Assembly (NCBI RefSeq): GCF_013177735.1
Contig: NZ_WOEZ01000074.1
Location: forward strand, 62,001-126,000
Origin: Paraburkholderia elongata
Lineage (GTDB): Bacteria > Pseudomonadota > Gammaproteobacteria > Burkholderiales > Burkholderiaceae
Direction of reading: 5' to 3'
DNA length: 64,000 nt
Position numbers and translations under genes: made by a program. Position 1 is the first letter of the stretch. Each line of letters begins with the position of its first letter. This document shows positions 51,058 to 58,997 of the stretch, one piece after another. The notes beneath the pieces were generated by a model. That model did no database searches, was not told where the DNA came from, and was given only the letters and a program-made list of their open reading frames with translations.

Positions 51058-53471
51058 CAAAACCCTCTGCACTGTTGATACCTCTGGAATGCGTTCTCTT
51101 TGCACAACGCGCGGGCCCGCGGGCCACCTTTCGGGCCACCCATTGGGCCACCCATTGGGCCACCAAGCAGATCGCACAGATCCAAATCGTTTTCATACCG
51201 CGCGAAGCATTCACTCTCGCGACTTTCCCTGCCACCGCACTTTACCATTCCACCATCACCACTTCCGGTCCCAAAGAGAGCGCTATAAAGCATCGATCTC
51301 TTCGCAGAATCCGTCAGGTCCGGCACAAGAGCAGGATAAGGAACCTGCAACTGATCGCTCAGCATCAGCTCCGTTGTCTCGCCCCACTTCGGCAGCGGTT
51401 CGCTCAGTTCACTACCAAAAAGCTTCCCCGTCAACTTGGCTTTCCAGGCCATGTAACATTCAACGCAGAGGCTTGGAACGAAAGCCTTGGAGTCAGACTG
51501 AAGACCTGTGAGGTTGGCAGGTGGCGAAACAGGATCGTTACCCAACGCCCAGTTGGTGAGCCACACACCCAGTTCAGCATCGCTGATCGGCTGCTGAACG
51601 CCGCCATTCGTTGCCACCGCCGCTGTACGCGTCGACACCGTGCCGTTCGCAGCATAGCCATACCGGACCACCAGTTTGCGGGCGAGTCCGCCGTTGACCA
51701 CACCTGCCTTCTCGTCGTACCGAAAAACAGATACGCGCCCGCGCTCGTCGTAACTGATGTCCGCCTGACCGCTATTGCCTGCTATAGCTGTTGCACGATT
51801 CGCGGCGTCACGGCTAAGCGTTCGCATCGACCAACCCGACACGGCATCCCGCGTCGTTGCGATGTTGCCCCTTGCGTCGTACGTGTAGGTCCAATCTTCA
51901 ATCTTCGCGCCATTCTGGGATGTCGTGGCCGACAGAAGACGGCCCGCATTGTCGTAGCGTGCGCCGACCGTCAGTTGGCTCCCCGTCCCGACCGCCTGCA
52001 GCCCCTGTTCGCCTGTCAGGTCCGTCGTTTCCCGTTCTGCGTAGCCCGTGACGTTGCCGCTCGAGTCATAAATGAACGCGCGGATCTTGCCCGGTGTAGC
52101 AACCAGATTCGGACGCAGCGAGCTGGCATCGTTGTACTCAATCGTTATTACCGTCTTCTTCCCAGCGACCGTTGCAATCGCCTTCGTTGGCCGATTGGCG
52201 CTGTCCCACGTGTACTGCGTATCGCCTTCTGGAGTCGTTCTCTGCGTCAGATTCCCTGCGATATCCCACTTGCGCGATATCGTTCCGGCTGGCGTAACGA
52301 TTGAACCAGGACGCCAGGCGTCCGGGAAACTGAAACTGTACGTGCTCGTGCCGTACATGTCGCTGAGTGTCGTCTTGCCGGAACCATAGTTAAGCGATGT
52401 ATTACGCGTCGTGTCGGGATGGCTGACCGATATCACGCGTGCATTGGCATCGTAAGTCCACGTCGCTATCCTTGATCCGGATTCGTCCTTTACGCCCGTC
52501 AACGCCTTGGGGAAGCGTGCATCTTCGTACAAATATTGACGAATGGATCCGTCTGGATGGGTTACCGAAGCAAGATTACCTTTTACGTCGTACGCATACT
52601 GCGTGACCTTGCCCAAGGGATCTACCATGCCAACGATGCGATCGCTATCGTCATACTGAAGATTGATCTTGAATCCGTTCGGTCCTATCTGATCGACCGG
52701 CCACTGGTTGATCTGCACCATCCGCTGTCTGGAGTCAAACAGAAACTTGCGGAGCATACCCGTGCGGGTTGTCTCGGAATAGAGATTGCCGTTGCCCGAA
52801 TACGCTTCCGTTGTACCGAGCAGGTCGTCTTTCAGGTAGTAGTATCCAGCGCCATCTTTCGTCAGGGAGAGCCCGCGATTTCCCAGCATGGCCCACGCCT
52901 TACCGTTCCACTTGAATGTCAGCGGTTGCTGGTTACCCCGATAAACAACGATTTGCGGCGTGCTCGCATTAACCGCCGTCAGATCAATCCTGCGCTGCCA
53001 GTTGTTGACCCAGTTGCGGCCCATCGCTATCTGCGAGGTGTCATAAAGCCTCGAAAGATACGTGCGCCCAAAGACGAGTGGGAGCGCATCGCCGCTCGCA
53101 AAATCAGTCTCGGAAAGTGTGACGATGCCCTCCGCCGGCAATACCGGGTCCGCCACCGGGCACGAACCTTCTGGAGAAGGGGGAACCGGTGCGCCACCGC
53201 AATAGTCCTTTATCCAGTCCGAAGCATTGGGACAGTTATAGTAATTCATGCTGCTGTACGGATCGTCTGCGCCCCTCGACATAGGTGTCGTGCCGGCCAC
53301 CTGGATAGCGCAGGTCGGGGTCCCGGGCGTCCCGAGAGACTTCTGATATGCCTGCATACATTGCATGTAATCTGCCGCGTTGGCGCCAAACGCGACTATA
53401 AGCAGCATGAATGCGGCCAGCAGGCGAGCCGCCATGCCCGTTTGACTCTCAGTAATTTTCCTGTTTTTCAT
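51057..53471 (-). CDS. Secreted RHS-repeat protein with Cys-rich C-terminal tip (putative polymorphic toxin)
   Basis: This 804-residue protein has a Sec signal (LLAAFMLLIVAFGANAADYM). It has a DUF6531-like entry (VTLSETDFASGDALPLVFGR) and a run of RHS/YD repeats between about residues 250 and 640 (YDDSDRIVGMVDPLGKVTQY, AYDVKGNLASVTHPDGSIRQ, YDARGNIATTRDAV). It lacks the usual RHS-core terminus (DPxGL). From about 690 it changes to a variable, Cys-rich tip with GGPMGGPMGGPKGGP and ALCKENAFQRYQQCRGF. The ATG at 53471 has AAGGA at the right distance. It is followed, overlapping, by seven small paralogues. Toxin activity is inferred; no catalytic motif was identified. Confidence 0.85.
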   Translation of the reverse strand: MKNRKITESQTGMAARLLAAFMLLIVAFGANAADYMQCMQAYQKSLGTPGTPTCAIQVAGTTPMSRGADDPYSSMNYYNCPNASDWIKDYCGGAPVPPSPEGSCPVADPVLPAEGIVTLSETDFASGDALPLVFGRTYLSRLYDTSQIAMGRNWVNNWQRRIDLTAVNASTPQIVVYRGNQQPLTFKWNGKAWAMLGNRGLSLTKDGAGYYYLKDDLLGTTEAYSGNGNLYSETTRTGMLRKFLFDSRQRMVQINQWPVDQIGPNGFKINLQYDDSDRIVGMVDPLGKVTQYAYDVKGNLASVTHPDGSIRQYLYEDARFPKALTGVKDESGSRIATWTYDANARVISVSHPDTTRNTSLNYGSGKTTLSDMYGTSTYSFSFPDAWRPGSIVTPAGTISRKWDIAGNLTQRTTPEGDTQYTWDSANRPTKAIATVAGKKTVITIEYNDASSLRPNLVATPGKIRAFIYDSSGNVTGYAERETTDLTGEQGLQAVGTGSQLTVGARYDNAGRLLSATTSQNGAKIEDWTYTYDARGNIATTRDAVSGWSMRTLSRDAANRATAIAGNSGQADISYDERGRVSVFRYDEKAGVVNGGLARKLVVRYGYAANGTVSTRTAAVATNGGVQQPISDAELGVWLTNWALGNDPVSPPANLTGLQSDSKAFVPSLCVECYMAWKAKLTGKLFGSELSEPLPKWGETTELMLSDQLQVPYPALVPDLTDSAKRSMLYSALFGTGSGDGGMVKCGGRESRESECFARYENDLDLCDLLGGPMGGPMGGPKGGPRARALCKENAFQRYQQCRGF

Positions 53472-53851
53472 AGTCATCCTTATTGGTTTTACTTGGTTTA
53501 ATCACAAGCGCCCTATAAGGAGCATTCCATCCCCACTATCCAATAATTCCTAAAATTACAATTTCCAGAATTCCCGTACACGCTTCTTTCAGACTTCCTA
53601 CGTAATCCGTATGGAGTTACGCAAGAGCCCGTCAGCCATCAACGCATCGCAGTAAGAAAACCCGAACGTCAGACGTGAACCGGCTGCACGCGGTCCCGTT
53701 TGACGCGAGATATACCTGCATGAAGATTGATGGGGACCGAGGGTCCGATCTGAGACAGCTAGAAGGAAAATGACGGGGTGCGGCGGCAGCCGCCCCAAAA
53801 GAGCGATACAAAACGCTGAGCGCCGCGTTAAGCGCCCAGCGTGACCCGCCG
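53472..53851. other. AT-rich intergenic region with putative terminator
   Basis: About 380 bases between RHS (which starts leftward at 53471) and DUF2252 (which ends here). The first 130 bases are AT-rich and should hold the RHS promoter. No gene is supported: the short frames have no RBS. Near the DUF2252 stop lies a hairpin described separately. Confidence 0.5.
53813..53842 (-). terminator. Putative terminator of the DUF2252 gene
   Basis: Arms ACGCTGAGCGCC (53813-53824) and AGCGCCCAGCGT (53831-53842) pair with two mismatches around GCGTTA. Reading on the minus strand the stem is followed by TTTTGT. It lies 10 bases after the DUF2252 stop, where a rho-independent terminator is expected. Confidence 0.6.
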
Positions 53852-55069
53852 TTAAGACTTCTGCGCCGGCAGATTAAACGCACCCCGGTCATAAGCCTCG
53901 CAATACGCCTTCCAATCAACCCCCACCTGCGCTTCGCATTGCGCCGCGAGTTCGATCAACGGCAATTGCCAATCCTTGCGATTGCCGAACGCGATCAGCT
54001 CGTCCGCAATCGACGACTTCTGCCGGCCACCGCTGCGCAGTTGCGCCCACGCGCTCAACTGGGCCATGCTGTTGATCACTTCTTCGAGCCGCGGCAGCTT
54101 GCCGTCCCAGTCGCTCAACGCGACGCGGTCTTCAGAAGGCTGCAAGCTGCGCAGCACATACGAGCGCTGATTGAATTCGACCGCATGCAGGAACGCCTGC
54201 GAGACCGCCTGATTGCGCCGTTGAACTTCAACCACTCGCTGTGCCTCGCTCTGCCACTTCGGCTGCGGTGTGCGCACATGCGGCGTCACCGAAGAAGGCA
54301 GCGCCTCTTTCAGGTCAAGCAGATAGTTGCCGTCCGGCGAGCCTTTGCCTTCGACGAGAATCGCGTAGCGATCCACGCCCAGGCTGCCGGTGCCGGCAAT
54401 CCGCCGCGTCACGTCGATGACGCGATAGAAGTCCGGATTGGGTTGACCGGCGGCAAACTGATGCATGAACGCAGTGACGGCGGCGCGCGCCTCGTCACTG
54501 ATCGCCAGCGCTTTTTTGCCGTCCACTTTGAGCACGCGGGTCTTGCCCTTGAGCGTGGTGCGCCGGTCGAGATACGCGGCGCGCGTGCGGCTTGCCAGTG
54601 CGTCGAACAGATCGCGCACCATGCCGACCGAGGTCTCCGCTTCGATCCAGCGCGCTTTGCCGAAGGCGAGCGCCGCGCTATAAGCGTCGACCGCGGTGTG
54701 GCAGAGCGCGAGTGCCTCCGCGCGGCTCAGTTTGAGGTCGCTCGCGCCGACCAGCACGCTCGTGAGCAGCCGCACCAGTTCGTAAAGACTTGGCGCGAGG
54801 CAGGCTTCATCGAAATCGTTATTGTCGAAATAGATGAGGTGGTTGTCGCCCCTGTAGCTGCCGAAATTCTCCAGATGCATATCGCCGCAAATCCACACCG
54901 GCGGTGCATCGTCGAGCACCTTGTCGCGCGGCAGACGCGCGTAAAACAGATGACAGGCGCCGCGCAGAAACACGAACGGCGAGCTGCGCATAAGCTTGTA
55001 TTTCATCGCGAGCCGTTCAGGATCGCGGCCGGTATTGAAGCTGGCGATGGTCTGTGCGATATCGGACAT
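53852..55069 (-). CDS. DUF2252 family protein (kinase-like fold)
   Basis: This 405-residue protein has the family motifs MRSSPFVFLRGACHLFYARL, VWICGDMHLENFGSYRGDNH and IYFDNNDFDEACLAPSLYEL. DRYAILVEGKGSPDGNYLLD follows. The GDMHLENFG motif resembles a phosphotransferase catalytic loop, so a small-molecule kinase role is suspected. The ATG at 55069 follows AAGGAGAAACAC, a clear ribosome binding site, and beats the longer frame. It lies 53 bases downstream of the DUF4239 gene and is likely co-transcribed. Confidence 0.88.
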   Translation of the reverse strand: MSDIAQTIASFNTGRDPERLAMKYKLMRSSPFVFLRGACHLFYARLPRDKVLDDAPPVWICGDMHLENFGSYRGDNHLIYFDNNDFDEACLAPSLYELVRLLTSVLVGASDLKLSRAEALALCHTAVDAYSAALAFGKARWIEAETSVGMVRDLFDALASRTRAAYLDRRTTLKGKTRVLKVDGKKALAISDEARAAVTAFMHQFAAGQPNPDFYRVIDVTRRIAGTGSLGVDRYAILVEGKGSPDGNYLLDLKEALPSSVTPHVRTPQPKWQSEAQRVVEVQRRNQAVSQAFLHAVEFNQRSYVLRSLQPSEDRVALSDWDGKLPRLEEVINSMAQLSAWAQLRSGGRQKSSIADELIAFGNRKDWQLPLIELAAQCEAQVGVDWKAYCEAYDRGAFNLPAQKS

Positions 55070-55122
55070 GTGTTTCTCCTTCATGCGGCTCAATGTGGTT
55101 TCAGTATGGGTTCGGTACAGGT

Positions 55123-55890
55123 TCAATGCGAGCGGATCGAATCCGCGAGCGCATGGAGATTGAGTGGCTTCACACGAATCACACCGCCGCGCGGACTGTC
55201 GATATCGGCGACCAGCATGAACGACAGCGACACGATCAGCGGAACGATCAGCAACAATCCGGCTCCCGCTTTCAAACCGCGCGCGCCGTAGCCGACCAGC
55301 ACGTTGGCGCACACCGCTATCAGCACCATCAGCGCCCACGCCGCGAAAGGAATGCGATTCCACCACGCGGCCTGCGTGTAACCCTGCGTATTGAGCACGT
55401 CGTTCATTCCGGCGACAGCGAGCGCGGCCACGGGCGTGGGCTGCGCGGCAGCGGCATTCCTCACTGTAGACCACATTGCGTCCTGCAGGCGCGATGTCTC
55501 GGCATTGACCCGGGCGAGTTCGCCGGTGTCGCGCGTCGTGTAGAACAGCACGCGCTCGTCGAGATAGGTCTTCAGCAAGCCGCGCACGGTCGCCGCATCG
55601 GCGGCGGGCAACAGATCGGCGCGGACGTATTCGGTGCCGATCGCGTTCGCCTCTTCTTCCTCATAGTTCTTGCGTTGATCGTAGCGGCCTACCGCCATCG
55701 AAAAAGTGAAACCGATGATCAGCGCGAGCAGCGTTAGCGTGGCGGCCTGAATCACGCTGAAGTCGTCGCGTGCGGCCTCGTCGATTTTTCTGAATCTCCG
55801 CAACACCGACGCGCCGATGCGCGCCGACAACCACATCGCAACAAAGCAAATAATGAAGACGAGTGGCGGATGGTCGAATAGGGTTTGCAT
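55123..55890 (-). CDS. DUF4239 (bestrophin-like) membrane protein
   Basis: This 255-residue inner-membrane protein has an N-terminal helix (LVFIICFVAMWLSARIGASV), then FSVIQAATLTLLALIIGFTF and SMAVGRYDQRKNYEEEEANA, an acidic helix typical of DUF4239. Two helices follow near the C-terminus (AWALMVLIAVCANVLVGYGA, LLLIVPLIVSLSFMLVADID). The fold resembles bestrophin channels, but channel function in this family is unproven. It is upstream of DUF2252 on the same strand. Confidence 0.85.
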   Translation of the reverse strand: MQTLFDHPPLVFIICFVAMWLSARIGASVLRRFRKIDEAARDDFSVIQAATLTLLALIIGFTFSMAVGRYDQRKNYEEEEANAIGTEYVRADLLPAADAATVRGLLKTYLDERVLFYTTRDTGELARVNAETSRLQDAMWSTVRNAAAAQPTPVAALAVAGMNDVLNTQGYTQAAWWNRIPFAAWALMVLIAVCANVLVGYGARGLKAGAGLLLIVPLIVSLSFMLVADIDSPRGGVIRVKPLNLHALADSIRSH

Positions 55891-56042
55891 GGGCGAGCGT
55901 TTTTCTTATCGGAGATTTGTTAACGGGAACGCTTTGGATGGCGATTAAACGTGCACAGCCACTGCATCATAAGAGACGCCACGCGGATGGGGAAGCATGC
56001 GGGCGAAGCTGAATTGGCACGTGGCCGGTAGCATGCCGGGCG

Positions 56043-57008
56043 TCAGGAGCCTGTCATCAGATAGTAACGTCCGTCCGCACTGACATTGAAGCCGAAACCG
56101 CATTCCGTCGGCGAGCCATGCGTCCGTATGTCGAGCGTCTCCGGTGCGGAGAGCTTGAATTCGATCAGGCATTTATCCGCTGGTTTGTCCGTGTGTTTGT
56201 CCGATGGCTTGTCCGCTGGTTTGTCATAAGGCGCGAGGTTGGTGATCCTCGCGGTGGCGTCGAGCGGCGCATCGCCGACGCCATCGGTCATCGGCACGCG
56301 CGCCACACCGTCGTAAAAACGCACGTAGGCCGACAGGCTGCCCATGTTCGCGCTCGGTTGACCGTCGGCACTAACGGTGGGATACACGAAGTCGCCGTCG
56401 ATCCGATAGACGCCGCGCCGCCCTTTCACTGGCTTCACCTCGACACTGTTCCACGCGCCGAAAAACATATAACTGGAGAAGCGCGCGCCGTTCGGCGGCA
56501 CGCCGTTCACCACTGCTTTGCCGGCGATCGATTCGAGGCGTTGGCGCGCAGCCGCTACGGCACGGCCGAGCAGCGCGTCGTTCGGATAATCGTTGCCACG
56601 GCTCACCGCCGTCCGGTAGTACGCGCGCGCATTCGGCAACGCGCCCAGCTTCAGTTGCACATCGCCCTGATGGACCAACGCCATCGCCACGCGAGCCCGC
56701 GCCGAACTGGTCGCTTTCGGCGAGTTCTCCTCGCCCGCCTGCATGGCGGTGGCCTCGGCGAGCGCGGCTTCCATCTCGACCAGCGTTTGCGCTTCCTTGA
56801 TGCGCCCGGCTTCAAGCGCGGCCACGCCCAACGCCGCGCATGACGCGTTCGTGCGGCACGGCACGTCCTTGCCCGCCAGCAGGTTGCGGCGATAGAGTTC
56901 GGCGCGCGAATCGGCGGCTTCCGTTTGCGCCGCGACGAGCGCGGGCGTAAGCGCTGCAATAGCAGTGACGGCAACGGCAGCAGCGACGACGGCGGTTTTG
57001 GCGTTCAT
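56043..57008 (-). CDS. Exported hypothetical protein with Lys-Pro-Asp repeat
   Basis: This 321-residue protein has the signal VAVTAIAALTPALVAAQTEA. A helical region of about 110 residues (LAEATAMQAGEENSPKATSS, HQGDVQLKLGALPNARAYYR, TPR-like) is followed by a beta-rich domain (RFSSYMFFGAWNSVEVKPVK, GVYRIDGDFVYPTVSADGQP). Near the end is KPADKPSDKHTDKPADK, four 12-bp repeats likely to vary in number. I do not recognise the family. The ATG at 57008 begins the most natural signal peptide; the longer frame upstream is noise. Confidence 0.7.
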   Translation of the reverse strand: MNAKTAVVAAAVAVTAIAALTPALVAAQTEAADSRAELYRRNLLAGKDVPCRTNASCAALGVAALEAGRIKEAQTLVEMEAALAEATAMQAGEENSPKATSSARARVAMALVHQGDVQLKLGALPNARAYYRTAVSRGNDYPNDALLGRAVAAARQRLESIAGKAVVNGVPPNGARFSSYMFFGAWNSVEVKPVKGRRGVYRIDGDFVYPTVSADGQPSANMGSLSAYVRFYDGVARVPMTDGVGDAPLDATARITNLAPYDKPADKPSDKHTDKPADKCLIEFKLSAPETLDIRTHGSPTECGFGFNVSADGRYYLMTGS

Positions 57009-57363
57009 GAGTAAGAGAGGACGATGGCGATGATGCGTTTCGGTGACGCCTTCAAGCAGCCGTATGCGTGGCACATTTGACGTGGATTGCCACGGACGCT
57101 GGCCGTGATGCTGACAGAAAACCGGCGATTGCGCGAACCCTTGCATGCCGCCGAAGCGAGCAGTCAATCGTGCGATTCAATCGCAACGCCCGGCACGCGG
57201 CGCTCCGTGACGTTTGAGCATGCATGAAACGCATTCGGCACGTCATGCGGCACGCATCGAATGGCTTGCCATGCACGAGCCGTGTACGATTTTGCACATC
57301 GGCAAGCGCCCGTTTGAAACGGTTCACGCATGCGAGAACGGCAAGGCGAACAATGACGCGTAT
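57009..57363. other. Intergenic region without gene
   Basis: This stretch of 355 bases between the FtrA-like gene end and the exported hypothetical gene start, both on the minus strand, should hold the latter's promoter. The frames crossing it on both strands are rich in Arg and His and have no RBS. I see no terminator or RNA gene. Confidence 0.5.
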
Positions 57364-58341
57364 CTACGCGGGCGTCTGCGCCCCGACCTGCACCCCGAAC
57401 TTCTTACGATACGCGCCTGGGCTCGTCAACGCGATACGCCGGAAGTGCCGCCGCAGCGATTCTTCGGAACCGAAGCCCGCCAGCTCCGCAACGCGCGCCA
57501 TCGCCAATGGGACCGGCGCTTCAAGCAGTTCCCGCGCAATTGCCACGCGTTCACGCACCAGCCATTCGTAGGGCGCCATGCCGGTGGCGTCGTGAAACTG
57601 CCGCTGCAGCGTACGCGGACTCATCGCCGCCCGTTCGGCCAGCGAGCGTAAGGTGTGTGGCAACCCGGGATGGCGGCGCACCCAGTCCATCAGCTTCGCG
57701 AGGCGCCCGCCTTCGTCTTGCGGCATCGGCCGCGGCACGAACTGCGCCTGACCGCCCTCGCGATGCGGCGGCACCACGAGCCGCTGCGCGACGCGGTTGG
57801 CTACAGCGCTGCCGTGATCGCGCCGCACCAGATGCAGCAGCATGTCGAGCCCTGCCGCCGATCCCGCCGAGGTGATGATCTGTCCTTCGTCGACATATAA
57901 CGCATCCGGCTGCACGCGCAATTGCGGATAACGCTGTTGCAATTTTTCGGCGTAGCGCCAGTGCGTCGTGACAGCCTTGCCGTCGAGCACACCCGCAGCC
58001 GCCAGCACGAACACGCCGGAGCAGATCGAACAGAGGCGCGCGCCGCGATCGCAGGCGGCGCGAATCTTCTTCAGCAGCGGTTCGGGTGGCAACTCGTCAG
58101 CGTCGCGCCAGCCGGGGATGACGATCGTATCGGCGCGATCCAGGAGCTTGAGCGTGTACGGCGCGGCGACGGTGATGCCGCCGGCTGCGCGAATCGGACC
58201 GGGTTCGCTCGCGCATACCGCGAAGCGATACCAGTCCACGCCGAGCTCAGGACGTTCGAGCGCGAACAATTCGGTCACGCAGCCGAATTCGAACGTACAG
58301 AGCCGGTCGTAAGCCAGCGCAACGACAAGATGATTATGCAT
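57364..58341 (-). CDS. AraC-family regulator with DJ-1/PfpI domain (FtrA/GlxA-like)
   Basis: This 325-residue regulator has an N-terminal DJ-1/PfpI-like domain (LCTFEFGCVTELFALERPEL, IVIPGWRD, RGARLCSICSGVFVLAAAGV, where the cysteine sits in the nucleophile-elbow position). A C-terminal AraC double helix-turn-helix follows (LRSLAERAAMSPRTLQRQFH, VAELAGFGSEESLRRHFRRI). The order is that of FtrA and GlxA, which act on neighbouring metabolic genes. It is divergent from a rhodanese gene 123 bases away, its likely target. Confidence 0.9.
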   Translation of the reverse strand: MHNHLVVALAYDRLCTFEFGCVTELFALERPELGVDWYRFAVCASEPGPIRAAGGITVAAPYTLKLLDRADTIVIPGWRDADELPPEPLLKKIRAACDRGARLCSICSGVFVLAAAGVLDGKAVTTHWRYAEKLQQRYPQLRVQPDALYVDEGQIITSAGSAAGLDMLLHLVRRDHGSAVANRVAQRLVVPPHREGGQAQFVPRPMPQDEGGRLAKLMDWVRRHPGLPHTLRSLAERAAMSPRTLQRQFHDATGMAPYEWLVRERVAIARELLEAPVPLAMARVAELAGFGSEESLRRHFRRIALTSPGAYRKKFGVQVGAQTPA

Positions 58342-58464
58342 GGCGTGATGTTACCGGAGATTGACGATTACGCCACTTACCCGTTGCGTGCGGCGTCGCG
58401 ACAATGAAGGCTCCAGAATCGCTTCGCCACGCAATCACACTCGCTGTCCTACAGGAACCTTGCC

Positions 58465-58917
58465 ATGCCCACTCACAACGCGATCAATGCAATGAACGCC
58501 GTCACCGCCATCCCCGCTGCCGATAGCGCCGCCGCCCTCGCCCACTTCCAGGCGTCACTGCATTTCGAAACCGATTGCGCGGACGTGTCCTCAGCACTCG
58601 CGAGCGGCTCGCCCGGCTTCGTGCTGCTCGACGTGCGCAGCCCGGCACTGTTCGAGCAAGGCCATGTGCCGGGCGCGCTGAACCTACCGCACGGCAAGAT
58701 CGTGGCGTCGAAGCTCGCGGCGTACCCGCAGGACACGCTGTTCGTCACCTACTGCGCGGGCCCGCATTGCAACGGCGCTGCACGCGGTGCATTGCGCCTC
58801 GCGCAACTGGGGCGGCCCGTCAAATTGATGATCGGCGGCGTCGCGGGCTGGCTCGACGAGGGCTTCACACTGACCCAAGCCACGGCCAGCCGGGAGATGC
58901 TCAATGCCAATACCTAA
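58465..58917 (+). CDS. Rhodanese-domain protein
   Basis: This 150-residue protein has a single rhodanese domain: GFVLLDVRSPALFEQGHVPG, LNLPHGKIV and the active-site loop YCAGPHCNGAARGALRLAQL with the catalytic cysteine early in the loop, followed by VKLMIGGVAGWLDEGFTL. It transfers sulfur from thiosulfate or persulfide donors; the substrate is unknown. The ATG follows CAGGAACCTTGCC weakly. It is divergent from the FtrA-like regulator, a frequent pairing in Burkholderia. Confidence 0.9.
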   Translation: MPTHNAINAMNAVTAIPAADSAAALAHFQASLHFETDCADVSSALASGSPGFVLLDVRSPALFEQGHVPGALNLPHGKIVASKLAAYPQDTLFVTYCAGPHCNGAARGALRLAQLGRPVKLMIGGVAGWLDEGFTLTQATASREMLNANT

Positions 58918-58997
58918 CATCTTGGAAATCAATTAAATAAACGCCGCCAACTGTCGATAACAAGTTCAGCCGCTTCTCCCCCGCGGTTGGACTTAAC

